Assembly: GCF_030553055.1 (NCBI RefSeq)
Contig: NZ_CP130713.1
Coordinates: 3,472,001 to 3,536,000 of the forward strand
Direction: 5' to 3'
Length of the DNA stretch: 64,000 bases
Source of the DNA: Streptomyces sp. XD-27
GTDB lineage: Bacteria; Actinomycetota; Actinomycetes; Streptomycetales; Streptomycetaceae
Part shown: positions 34,993 to 42,520 of the stretch, piece after piece
Position numbering within the stretch: the first letter of the stretch is position 1
Layout of the letters: each line of letters opens with the position of its first letter
Position numbers and translations under genes: made by a program
Notes under the pieces: generated by a model
Database searches by the model: none
What the model was told of the DNA's origin: nothing
The model's input: only the letters and a program-made list of their open reading frames with translations

Positions 34993-35919
34993 CTAGGAGT
35001 GGCCGAGTTCCTCCGCCGGGGCGTCCGGCTCGACCGAACCCCCCGTCCGGTCCGGATGCAGCGCCATCGGCTCCACGACCGTCTCGTCGATCACCGGCGG
35101 CGCCGGCCGCGGCGGCTTCGGCATGACCGCCGCCTCCGAGTGCGCCCCGCAGCCGTACGTCAACGACACCACCCGGCCGTCCGCCGGGCTGAACTCGTTC
35201 GCGCACACGCCGAACGCCTGCTTCAGCGAGCCGCTGAGCGGCATCAGGAAGCCGCAGGACACGCAGGAGGCGGGGGCGGCCTGTGCCATCGGGGTCTTGG
35301 CGCCGTACGCGTCGTCCCAGCGGTCGGCGGCCGTGTGCAGCCCGTAGCGGGACAGCACCCGCGCGCGCCGCATGCCCAGCTCCTCGGCGATGGCCGCGAT
35401 GCTGCCGCGCGCGGGCGCGGTCGGCTGGGCGGACGGCGGACCGGCCGTCATCTCCGCGTCCTCGACGTCCGCGACGTCCGCGATCTGCGCCATCTCCTCG
35501 GAGACCACGGCGTTGGGCGGCGCGACCTCCGCTCCCGTGTAGCCCGGCTCCAGGCGCAGGTCCTCGGCCTCGGTGGGCAGCAGGTCACCCGGGCCCAGGT
35601 CGCCGGGGCGCAGCCGCTCGCTCCAGGGCACCCACTCCGGCGCGAGCAGCGCGTCCGGGCCGGGCAGCAGCACGGTCTCGTCGAGGGTGACGACCTTGGC
35701 GCGGGAGGCGCGGGCGACGGTCACGGCCCAGCGCCAGCCGCGGTAGCCGGGCTCCTCGCACTCGAACAGGTGTGTGACGACACGGTCGGCGTCGGCGACG
35801 GCGGCGACGTGCTCGCCGACCGTCCCGGGGAGTGCGGCTTCCTCGGCCGCCTCGCGGGCGAGATCGACGGCCTCGGCGCACAGGCGGTCCGGGGTACGGC
35901 TTCGCATCGCAGCACTCAC
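34993..35919 (-). CDS. DUF3027 protein
   Basis: A 308-residue soluble protein of DUF3027, a conserved actinobacterial family. Recognisable parts: EPGYRGWRWAVTVARASRAK, GDLGPGDLLPTEAEDLRLEPG, ARGSIAAIAEELGMRRARVL, then a cysteine pattern (SCVSCGFLMPLSGSLKQAFG, VCANEFSPADG, LTYGCGAHSE) that looks like a zinc site. Function unknown. GTG at 35919 is the likely start; ATG 35907 is possible. A perfect palindrome, AGAATCGATTCT (35921-35932), directly abuts the start codon. Confidence 0.88.
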   Translation of the reverse strand: MSAAMRSRTPDRLCAEAVDLAREAAEEAALPGTVGEHVAAVADADRVVTHLFECEEPGYRGWRWAVTVARASRAKVVTLDETVLLPGPDALLAPEWVPWSERLRPGDLGPGDLLPTEAEDLRLEPGYTGAEVAPPNAVVSEEMAQIADVADVEDAEMTAGPPSAQPTAPARGSIAAIAEELGMRRARVLSRYGLHTAADRWDDAYGAKTPMAQAAPASCVSCGFLMPLSGSLKQAFGVCANEFSPADGRVVSLTYGCGAHSEAAVMPKPPRPAPPVIDETVVEPMALHPDRTGGSVEPDAPAEELGHS

Positions 35920-36158
35920 AAGAATCGATTCTCTCCTACGCCGTCTCACGAGTGCGCCAACCGAGCGGCGGGAGGGCGGACGGAGCGGACCACAGGACCG
36001 CGTCGACGTCCGCGCCTGATCGGCCTCGGGCGCGCACCTTGTACTTCCCATTCTGCGGGACAGTGACTCGGCGCGTGGCCAAGAACGACCGCCAGTGGCG
36101 CGTTAGGCACGCTACCTTGTCAGCCCAGGTGCCCCTACCCCCGTCCCTACCCACCACG

Positions 36159-36251
36159 ATCACGAATCCGCCTCGGATCACGAATTCGCGTCACGAACCC
36201 GGATCAGCGAACCGGGATCACAAACCCGGGTTCACGAATCCGGATCACGAA
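36159..36251. repeat. imperfect GATCACGAA-type repeat array
   Basis: About seven units of 14-18 bp built on GATCACGAATCCG (variants GATCACAAACCCGG, GTTCACGAATCCG) lie upstream of the MFS gene at 36313. They are markedly AT-richer than surroundings. The 393-bp gap 35920-36312 otherwise holds only the DUF3027 upstream palindrome. Confidence 0.75.
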
Positions 36252-36312
36252 ACTCCCCCGGACTGCCGCGGACCGGCTCACGTCGGTGCCGCCCAAGCGG
36301 CACCATGGTCAG

Positions 36313-37980
36313 ATGAGTCGGGTGAGTCGGATTCGGGCAGAGGATCGGACGAAGGACCGGACACAGGGCTGGACCAGCCGAACGATAGGACGGCCGATGG
36401 GCCGGAGGGCAAGCCAGAAGATGGGCCAGGGGACCGGCCGGACGACGGGCCAGGCCGCGGGCCGGAGCGAGGGCGCCGGCTCCGGTGGCGCCGCGCCGTC
36501 CCCGGACGGCGGCCGCACGCCGTCCCCGGAGCGGAGCCGCACGGCGTCCTCGGACCGGGGCCGCACGGCGTCCACGGACCGGGGCCGCACCGGCTGGATC
36601 CGCCGGACCGGCCGCGCCCTGCGGCACCCGTTCGCCGCGACCGGCCGCGGCATCCGCCGCGCCACGCACGCGCACGGCGCGGGCGAGTCCGGCCTGGGCA
36701 AGCTCATCGAGTTGCACGCGGTGAACTCGGCGGGCGACATGATGGTCACCATCGCGCTCGCCTCGACGGTCTTCTTCTCCGTGCCGACCGACGAGGCGCG
36801 CGGCCGGGTCGCGCTCTACCTCGCCATCACCATGGCGCCGTTCGCGCTGCTGGCGCCGGTCGTCGGCCCGCTCCTGGACCGGCTGCCGCACGGCCGCCGC
36901 GCGGCGATGGCCACCGCGATGCTCAGCCGGGCGGTGCTGGCGCTCGGCATGTCGACGGCCGTGGCGGGCGGCGGCCTTGAGCTGTATCCGGCGGCGCTCG
37001 GCGTCCTGGTGGCCTCCAAGGCGTACGGGGTCGTGCGGTCGGCGGTCGTCCCCCGGCTGCTGCCGCCCCGCTTCTCCCTGGTCAGGGCCAACTCGCGGGT
37101 GACGCTGGCCGGTCTGCTGGCCACCGGCATCGCCGCGCCGGTGGGCGCGGGGCTGCACCAGATCGGGCCGGAGTGGCCGCTGTACGGGGCGTGCGCGGTG
37201 TTCGCCGCCGGAACGTTCCTGTCCTTCACGCTCCCCCACAAGGTCGACTCCGCGAAGGGCGAGGCGCGGGTCCAGCTGACCTCCGGCGAGCACCATCTGC
37301 ACCTGCCGCACCCGGTGCACCGGTCCGCGTCCGGTACGGGCAAGGAGACCAGCAGCGAGACGGCCCCGCCCAAGCCCAAGCGCCCCGGGCTGCGGACGGT
37401 CGGCCCGTCCGTGCTGCACGCGCTCCAGGCGTGCGCGTCCCTGAAAGCGCTGTCCGGCTTCCTCACCCTCTTCCTCGCCTTCCTGCTCCGCGAGCATCCG
37501 CTGGCGGGGCTGAGTCCCGAGGTGTCCCTGGGCGTGGTCGTGGTGGCGGCCGGCGTCGGCAACGCGCTGGGTACGGCCATCGGAGCGGGGCTCAAGGCGC
37601 GCGGCCCGGAGCGCATCATCGTCGTCGTGCTGACCGCGGCGCTGGCCGTGCTGGTGTCGGCCGCCGTCCTGTACTCCACGGTGCTGGTGGCCGCGGTCGC
37701 CGCGACGGCCGGCATCTCGCAGGCGCTGGGCAAGCTGTCGCTGGACGCGCTGATCCAGCGGGACATGCCCGAGGTGGTCCGTACGTCGGCGTTCTCCCGC
37801 TCCGAGACCACCCTCCAGCTGGCGTGGGTGGCCGGTGGCGCGATCGGCATCATGCTGCCGCTCAACGGCGTCGTGGGCATGGCCGTCGCCGCCGGGCTGA
37901 TCGCGCTGGGCACCGTGGCCACCGTACGGGGGCTGCTCTCGGCCGCGCGGCGCGGCTCGCCGCACCCCCGCGTGGCGTGA
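36313..37980 (+). CDS. MFS-family membrane protein with long basic N-terminus
   Basis: A 555-residue permease-like protein with about twelve helices from residue 135 onward (NSAGDMMVTIALASTVFFSV opens TM1) and a long cytoplasmic loop near 315-370 (GEHHLHLPHPVHRSASGTGK). The first about 120 residues are Arg/Gly/Ser-rich with SPERSRTASSDRGRTASTDR repeats, not part of the MFS fold. Start uncertain: ATG 36313 chosen; a TTG/GTG closer to TM1 or ATG 36286 are alternatives. Such proteins stand next to the lipoprotein and futalosine genes in Streptomyces. Substrate unknown. Confidence 0.82.
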   Translation: MSRVSRIRAEDRTKDRTQGWTSRTIGRPMGRRASQKMGQGTGRTTGQAAGRSEGAGSGGAAPSPDGGRTPSPERSRTASSDRGRTASTDRGRTGWIRRTGRALRHPFAATGRGIRRATHAHGAGESGLGKLIELHAVNSAGDMMVTIALASTVFFSVPTDEARGRVALYLAITMAPFALLAPVVGPLLDRLPHGRRAAMATAMLSRAVLALGMSTAVAGGGLELYPAALGVLVASKAYGVVRSAVVPRLLPPRFSLVRANSRVTLAGLLATGIAAPVGAGLHQIGPEWPLYGACAVFAAGTFLSFTLPHKVDSAKGEARVQLTSGEHHLHLPHPVHRSASGTGKETSSETAPPKPKRPGLRTVGPSVLHALQACASLKALSGFLTLFLAFLLREHPLAGLSPEVSLGVVVVAAGVGNALGTAIGAGLKARGPERIIVVVLTAALAVLVSAAVLYSTVLVAAVAATAGISQALGKLSLDALIQRDMPEVVRTSAFSRSETTLQLAWVAGGAIGIMLPLNGVVGMAVAAGLIALGTVATVRGLLSAARRGSPHPRVA

Positions 37981-38006
37981 CGGGACAGGCCCGATAGCCT
38001 GCCCGC

Positions 38007-38522
38007 ATGACCGCTGCGTTGATTTCCCGGGGCAAGGGCCGCCGTGCCGCTATCGCCGCCGGTGCCGTGACCCTGGGGCTCCTCGGCCTCACCGCCTGTG
38101 ACAAGCCGACCCCGATCACGACGGTAACGGTCGGCTCTCACTCCGAGAGCTCCGAGGCGACGAAGGGCTGCCGCGGAGACAGCAAGGAACTGTCCCAGAA
38201 GGACATCCAGACCTGCCTGAACAAGGAGTCCGGCGAGAAGATCTCGGTGGAGCCGGGCCAGAAGGTCCGCATCGGCGTGGACCCGGAGGTCGCCGACTCG
38301 GGCTGGGTGGTCATCGCGGCGGGCCCGGTGATGAACGAGCCGGCGAAGAGCACGTACCGCACGTTCGACGGCGAAGAGCTCTTCGCGCAGAAGAACGAGA
38401 TGGGCCAGCCCATGCCGCCGAAGGACGAGGTCACGATCGCGATCGTGGAACTCGGCAAGGGCAAGGGCAGGAACCAGGGCGTGAAGAACATGTGGCACTT
38501 CACGCTCAAGCGGGAGTCCTGA
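38007..38522 (+). CDS. lipoprotein (DUF2771-like)
   Basis: A 171-residue exported lipoprotein. Lipobox LGLTACDK places the lipidated Cys at residue 31. The mature part has two more cysteines (KGCRGDSKEL and IQTCLNKE) and a predicted beta-rich domain ending in MWHFTLKRES. I recognise the pattern as the DUF2771-type lipoprotein found beside this MFS gene in Streptomyces. ATG 38007 is 6 nt after TAGCCT, leaderless type. Surface-anchored; role unknown. Confidence 0.82.
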   Translation: MTAALISRGKGRRAAIAAGAVTLGLLGLTACDKPTPITTVTVGSHSESSEATKGCRGDSKELSQKDIQTCLNKESGEKISVEPGQKVRIGVDPEVADSGWVVIAAGPVMNEPAKSTYRTFDGEELFAQKNEMGQPMPPKDEVTIAIVELGKGKGRNQGVKNMWHFTLKRES

Positions 38523-38628
38523 CGGACGGTCGTCCGGGGCAGCGCGGTCGGCGACCGCGTCGTCCCTGCGGGGTACGCGGCACCCGCGGGAACGGTGCCG
38601 ACAGCGCATGGAGCGGCAGGGGTTGGTG

Positions 38629-39849
38629 ATGCGGGCCGTCACGCGGGTACTCGTCGTCACCGCCGTCGCCGCGGAGCGCGACGCGGTCGTCCGTGGTCTG
38701 GTCGGCGCGCGGCCGCCCGAAGCCACCTCGACGGGCGGCGTCCCGCTGCCCGGGTACGGGCCGGACGGGCTGGTCCGGGTCGCGTTCACTTCCGCCACGA
38801 GCCGCGCCGCCGCACCGGCGCCCACTGATCCCGCTGCCGCACCGGCACCCGCTGCACCGGTCCCTGCTGCACCGGCCCCGGCCCTGCTGGCACCGGCACC
38901 CGCCGCGCCGGCCACCGACCTGCTGGCACCCGCCCCGCCGGCACCCGCCGCACCGGTCGCCGGCCTGCTGGCACCCGCCGATCCCGCTGCCGCACCGGCA
39001 CCTGCTGACCCCGCTGCCGCACCGGCACCCGCCGACCCCGCTGCCGCACGTTTCCGCGGCGTGCGGGTCGACGTGCTGGTTGCCGGGGTCGGGCCCGCGG
39101 CCGCCGGGGCCGCGGCCGGGGCCGCGTTGGCCGTCGCCGCCGTTCGGGAGGAGCCGTACGACGTCGTCGTGTCGGCCGGGATCGGCGGCGGGTTCCGCCC
39201 CGAGGGTGACGGGACCGGGGCGCGGGTCGGAGGGCTCGTCGTCGCCGACGCCATCGTCGCCGCCGACCTGGGCGCCGAGACGCCCGACGGGTTCGCCCCC
39301 GTGACCGAGCTGGGCTTCGGGACCGTGGCCCACCAGCCGCCCGCCGCGCTGGTACGGGCCGTCGCCAGGACCACCGGCGCCGTACGCGGCGCGGTACTGA
39401 CCGTCTCCACGGTGACCGGCAGCGCCGCGCGGGCGGCCGCGCTGCGGGACCGCCACCCCGGCGCCGCCGCCGAGGCCATGGAGGGCTTCGGCGTGGCCGA
39501 GGCCGCCGCCGCGCACGGCGTGCCCGTACTGGAGATCCGCGCCGTCTCCAACCCCGTCGGCCCGCGCGACCGCGCCGCCTGGCGGATCGGCGAGGCGCTG
39601 GACGCCCTGCGCCTGGCCTTCGAGCGGCTGGCGTCCCTGCCGCCCGCGTCCACCCTGGAGTCCGCCCTGGAGGACGAGGCCTCACCGCGGACCGGTCCAC
39701 AGCCCCCTCCGCGGACCGCCCCGGAGGACGGGGCCGCCCCGCCGGGGACCGCTCCGCAGCCCCCTCCGCGACCCGCTCCGGAGGATGGGACCCCACCGCA
39801 GCCCGCGACGTCACCAGCCCAGACCCAGGAGGCCGGAAGCCATGGGTGA
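38629..39849 (+). CDS. mqnB: futalosine hydrolase with Ala/Pro-rich insertion
   Basis: MqnB splits futalosine to dehypoxanthine futalosine and hypoxanthine in the futalosine route to menaquinone. The nucleosidase fold is clear: VLVVTAVAAERDAV, VLVAGVGPAAAG, VVVSAGIGGGF, and AEAMEGFGVAEAAAAHGVPV with the catalytic Glu. At 406 residues it is about 170 longer than usual. Residues about 60-141 are an insertion of repeated APADPAAAPAP-type units between the first strands, and about 70 residues of Pro-rich repeat (PQPPPRTAPEDG) follow the fold. ATG 38629 follows AGGGG; ATG 38608 is an alternative. The stop overlaps mqnD. Confidence 0.93.
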   Translation: MRAVTRVLVVTAVAAERDAVVRGLVGARPPEATSTGGVPLPGYGPDGLVRVAFTSATSRAAAPAPTDPAAAPAPAAPVPAAPAPALLAPAPAAPATDLLAPAPPAPAAPVAGLLAPADPAAAPAPADPAAAPAPADPAAARFRGVRVDVLVAGVGPAAAGAAAGAALAVAAVREEPYDVVVSAGIGGGFRPEGDGTGARVGGLVVADAIVAADLGAETPDGFAPVTELGFGTVAHQPPAALVRAVARTTGAVRGAVLTVSTVTGSAARAAALRDRHPGAAAEAMEGFGVAEAAAAHGVPVLEIRAVSNPVGPRDRAAWRIGEALDALRLAFERLASLPPASTLESALEDEASPRTGPQPPPRTAPEDGAAPPGTAPQPPPRPAPEDGTPPQPATSPAQTQEAGSHG

Positions 39850-40723
39850 GCCGCCGCTCAAGATCGCGTATTCGCCGTGCCCCAACGACACCTTCGTCTT
39901 CCACGCCTGGGCGCACGGCCAGGTCCCCGGCGCCCCGGCGCTGGACGTCACCTTCGCCGACATCGACGTCACCAACGGCATGGCCGAACGCGGTGAGTTC
40001 GACGTCCTCAAGGTTTCCTACGCCGTGCTGCCCTGGGTGCTCGACGAGTACGCGCTGCTGCCCTGCGGCGGCGCCCTCGGGCGGGGCTGCGGGCCGCTGG
40101 TCCTCACCCGCGAGCCGGGGGACGCGGCCGGGCTCGCCGGGAAGACCGTCGCCGTCCCCAGCGAGCGCTCGACCGCTTACCTGCTGTTCCGGCTGTGGGC
40201 GGCGGACCAGGTGCCGGGGGCATCTCCCAGCGGCCGCGCCGGGGGAGGTGTCGGCGAGGTCGTCGTCCTGCCGTTCCACGAGATCATGCCCGCCGTGCGG
40301 GACGGGAAGGTGGACGCCGGGCTCGTCATCCACGAGGCGCGGTTCACCTATCAGGAGTACGGCCTGCACTGCCTCGCCGACATGGGCGAGCACTGGGAGA
40401 ACACCACCGGGCTGCCGATCCCGCTCGGCGCGATCATCGCCAAGCGCGCGCTGGGCGAGCAGCGGCTGCGCGCCCTGGCGGAGGCGGCCCGTACGTCGGT
40501 GCGCATGGCGTGGGACGACCCGCAGGCGTCACGTGCCTACGTGCTGGCGCACGCGCAGGAGATGGACCCGGCCGTCGCCGACCAGCACATCGGGCTGTAC
40601 GTCAACGAGTTCACTGCCGGTCTCGGCGAGGACGGCTACGCCGCGGTGCGCGGGCTGCTGACCCGTGCCGCGGCCGAGGGGCTGGTGCCGCCCCTCGGCC
40701 CGCACGCGCTCGACTTCGCCTAG
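39842..40723 (+). CDS. mqnD: 1,4-dihydroxy-6-naphthoate synthase
   Basis: MqnD turns cyclic dehypoxanthine futalosine into 1,4-dihydroxy-6-naphthoate, the naphthoquinone precursor of menaquinone. A 293-residue periplasmic-binding-protein-like enzyme: IAYSPCPNDTFVFHAW at the start, GEFDVLKVSYAVLPWVLDEY, and LPFHEIMPAVRDGKVDAGLV with EARFTYQEYG. AGGAGG lies 9 nt before ATG 39842, inside the end of mqnB, so the two are coupled. A palindromic element (40216-40248) inserts about nine residues (ASPSGRAGG) between VPG and GVGEVVVLPF without breaking the frame. Confidence 0.95.
   Translation: MGEPPLKIAYSPCPNDTFVFHAWAHGQVPGAPALDVTFADIDVTNGMAERGEFDVLKVSYAVLPWVLDEYALLPCGGALGRGCGPLVLTREPGDAAGLAGKTVAVPSERSTAYLLFRLWAADQVPGASPSGRAGGGVGEVVVLPFHEIMPAVRDGKVDAGLVIHEARFTYQEYGLHCLADMGEHWENTTGLPIPLGAIIAKRALGEQRLRALAEAARTSVRMAWDDPQASRAYVLAHAQEMDPAVADQHIGLYVNEFTAGLGEDGYAAVRGLLTRAAAEGLVPPLGPHALDFA
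40216..40248 (+). repeat. palindromic interspersed element, copy A, inside mqnD
   Basis: A 33-bp GC-rich near-palindrome with the core TCCCAGCGGCCGCGC and flanking GGGGG / GGGGGAGG. A near-identical copy, same orientation relative to the gene and same reading frame, occurs at 42855-42888. It encodes PSGRAGGGVG here. Confidence 0.8.
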
Positions 40724-40729
40724 CCCCCG

Positions 40730-40758
40730 GACGTCTCCGTCCAGCCTTCGGAGACGTC
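40730..40758. terminator. terminator after mqnD
   Basis: GACGTCTCCG (40730-40739) and CGGAGACGTC (40749-40758) form a perfect 10-bp stem. Further CGGAGACGTC / GTCTTCGTCCGG copies follow to 40833, a short tandem array between the convergent mqnD and cold-shock genes. Confidence 0.8.
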
Positions 40759-40834
40759 GTCGGAGACGTCTTCGTCCGGCGTCCGGCCTCGGAGATGTCT
40801 TCGTCCGGCGTTCAGAGGCGTCTTCGTCGGGCCC

Positions 40835-41218
40835 TCAGACGTCCAGCTGGTCCGCCACCGCCCGCAGCATGCCCGCGATCTTGTGGCCGTGCGCCTTGTC
40901 CGGGTACCGGCCGCGCTCCAGTTGCTGCGTCACGTTCTCCAGCAGCGTGGTGAGGTCCTGCACGATCGACGCCAGCTCGTCCGGCTTGCGCCGCTGGGCC
41001 GCCGCCACCGACGGGGCCGGGTCGAGAAGGTTGACAGAAAGCGCCTGGTCACCGCGTTGGCCGGCGACGACACCGAACTCGACGCGCTGCCCCGGCTTCA
41101 GCGAGTCGACGCCGTCCGGAAGCACCGACGAGTGCACGAAAACGTCGCCGCCGTCGTCGCGGGAGAGAAAGCCGAAGCCCTTCTCGCTGTTGAACCACTT
41201 GACCTTGCCGGTAGGCAC
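40835..41218 (-). CDS. cold-shock-domain protein with C-terminal extension
   Basis: A 127-residue protein. Residues 1-66 are a cold-shock domain: [20 protein letters not shown] holds RNP1 (KGFGFL) and DVFVHSS is RNP2. Residues 67-127 are an added helical region ([20 protein letters not shown]), longer than the usual 67-residue CspA. It should bind single-stranded RNA or DNA; the extension may mediate self-association. GTG 41218 preceded by GAGGAC. Confidence 0.92.
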   Translation of the reverse strand: MPTGKVKWFNSEKGFGFLSRDDGGDVFVHSSVLPDGVDSLKPGQRVEFGVVAGQRGDQALSVNLLDPAPSVAAAQRRKPDELASIVQDLTTLLENVTQQLERGRYPDKAHGHKIAGMLRAVADQLDV

Positions 41219-41385
41219 GTCTTGTCCTCGTCCTCGTCACTCGTCGGAATCACGGAAAAACAGCTCTGGATAGCACTAGAGCGGGTCCAGGACCCGCCAC
41301 CACCAAGGCTAATGGTCCCGAGCCTGGTGACAAGACGTACCCGGGTGGTTCCTGCGCGCTTTCAAAGCCGAACTACCCTGGTCCG

Positions 41386-41646
41386 GTGAGTGACACACAT
41401 CGATCCCAGGAGCGCGCGCCGGGCGACGGGCTCGTGCGCACCGGCGCCATCGTGTTCATCGTCGGCGCCGTGGCCACCCTGGCCACCGTCGCACCGCTGC
41501 TGCTCGGCGCGGATCCGCTGCCCACGGCGGCCTACCTCGTCAGCATGCTCATGGGCGTCGGGTTCGCGCTGGCGGGCGCGGGGGTGCTGCGGTCCGTGGC
41601 CGCGCAGCGCCGCCAGGCACGGGCGTCGCAGGAGCACCCCGCGTAG
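41386..41646 (+). CDS. small membrane protein, two helices (86 aa)
   Basis: Two transmembrane helices (GAIVFIVGAVATLATVAPLL and AAYLVSMLMGVGFALAGAGV) with short polar ends. GTG 41386 lies 6 nt after TACCCT, no ribosome-binding site: leaderless type. Conserved-looking, no known function. Confidence 0.75.
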   Translation: MSDTHRSQERAPGDGLVRTGAIVFIVGAVATLATVAPLLLGADPLPTAAYLVSMLMGVGFALAGAGVLRSVAAQRRQARASQEHPA

Positions 41647-41673
41647 CGGTCGTCCGCGCATCCGCCCCGCGAC

Positions 41674-41754
41674 GTGCCGTCAGCGCGTCCGTTCCGCGAT
41701 ATGCCGTCAGCGCGTTCGTTCCGCGATATGCCGTCAGCATGTCCGCTGGGCGAC
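41674..41754. repeat. 27-bp tandem repeat, three copies
   Basis: Units at 41674-41700, 41701-41727 and 41728-41754 share GCCGTCAGCGCGTCCGTTCC. The third, partly diverged copy supplies the last codons and TGA of the HAD phosphatase gene on the minus strand. Confidence 0.85.
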
Positions 41755-42360
41755 GTACTGTTCCAGCCATCCCGGGAACGCCGTCAGATCGGGCAGCACC
41801 ACGTCGGCCCCGGCCGCCCGAAGTTCCTCGGCACCGCACGGCCCGGTCGGCAGCGCCACCGACAGCGCGCCCGCCGTGCGCGCCCCGCGCACGTCCCCGG
41901 TGTGATCGCCGACGTACACCGCCGCCTCGTGCTCCCGCAGCGCCTCCGCCTTGGCCTCCGCCCACAGCCACCCGATGACGGCGTCCGGCTCCATGCCCAG
42001 GTGCGCCAGGTGCAGCTTGGCGTTCGGCTCGTGCTTGGCCGTGACGACGATCGCCCGCCCGCCTATCGCCTGGACCGCGGCAACGGCTTCGCGGGCGCCG
42101 GGCATGGCGGGGGTGGGGTCGATGGCGTAGCGCGGGTACAGCGACCGGTACAGCTCGCCCGTCTCCTCGATCCGCTCCTCCGGGAACCAGTACGCGAGCT
42201 CCTGCTCCAACGGCGGGCCGAGCCGGGTGACGGCCAGATCCGCGTCGATGAACGTGCCCGTCCGCGCCGAGAGCTCCTCGTACGCCGCCTTGATGCCGGG
42301 ACGTGAGTCGATAAGGGTCATGTCGAGGTCGAAGCCGACCGTCAGGGGAAGCGCAGCCAT
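41734..42360 (-). CDS. HAD-family phosphatase
   Basis: A 208-residue HAD hydrolase: motif I FDLDMTLIDS (nucleophile Asp and acid Asp), motif II IVVTAKHEPN, motif III Lys followed by motif IV VGDHTGDVRGA. Small alpha cap between motifs I and II, so phosphoglycolate-phosphatase-like. Start ATG 42360 (or 42369). Its end lies inside a tandem repeat, so the C-terminal QRTC residues come from repeat sequence. Confidence 0.88.
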   Translation of the reverse strand: MAALPLTVGFDLDMTLIDSRPGIKAAYEELSARTGTFIDADLAVTRLGPPLEQELAYWFPEERIEETGELYRSLYPRYAIDPTPAMPGAREAVAAVQAIGGRAIVVTAKHEPNAKLHLAHLGMEPDAVIGWLWAEAKAEALREHEAAVYVGDHTGDVRGARTAGALSVALPTGPCGAEELRAAGADVVLPDLTAFPGWLEQYVAQRTC

Positions 42361-42520
42361 GCGGGCCATTCTGCCGTGGGGCCGTGGAGCCGCACGGCGC
42401 CCGTCGGCCTCCTCTCGCCTGGTGCGGGAGCGAAGATCAGCCATTCTTCGGCAGCGTCCACCCTTCGATACGGTCCGCCCGTCGTGCGGCGTCGTCCGGC
42501 TGTGGGGGCGGAACGGTTCG

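Noticed and set aside
31355..34996. 1213-codon plus-strand frame
   Set aside because: Antisense to the sacsin-like gene; composition is dominated by Arg/Gly/Val/Gln from complementary codon bias. A giant antisense gene was considered and dropped.
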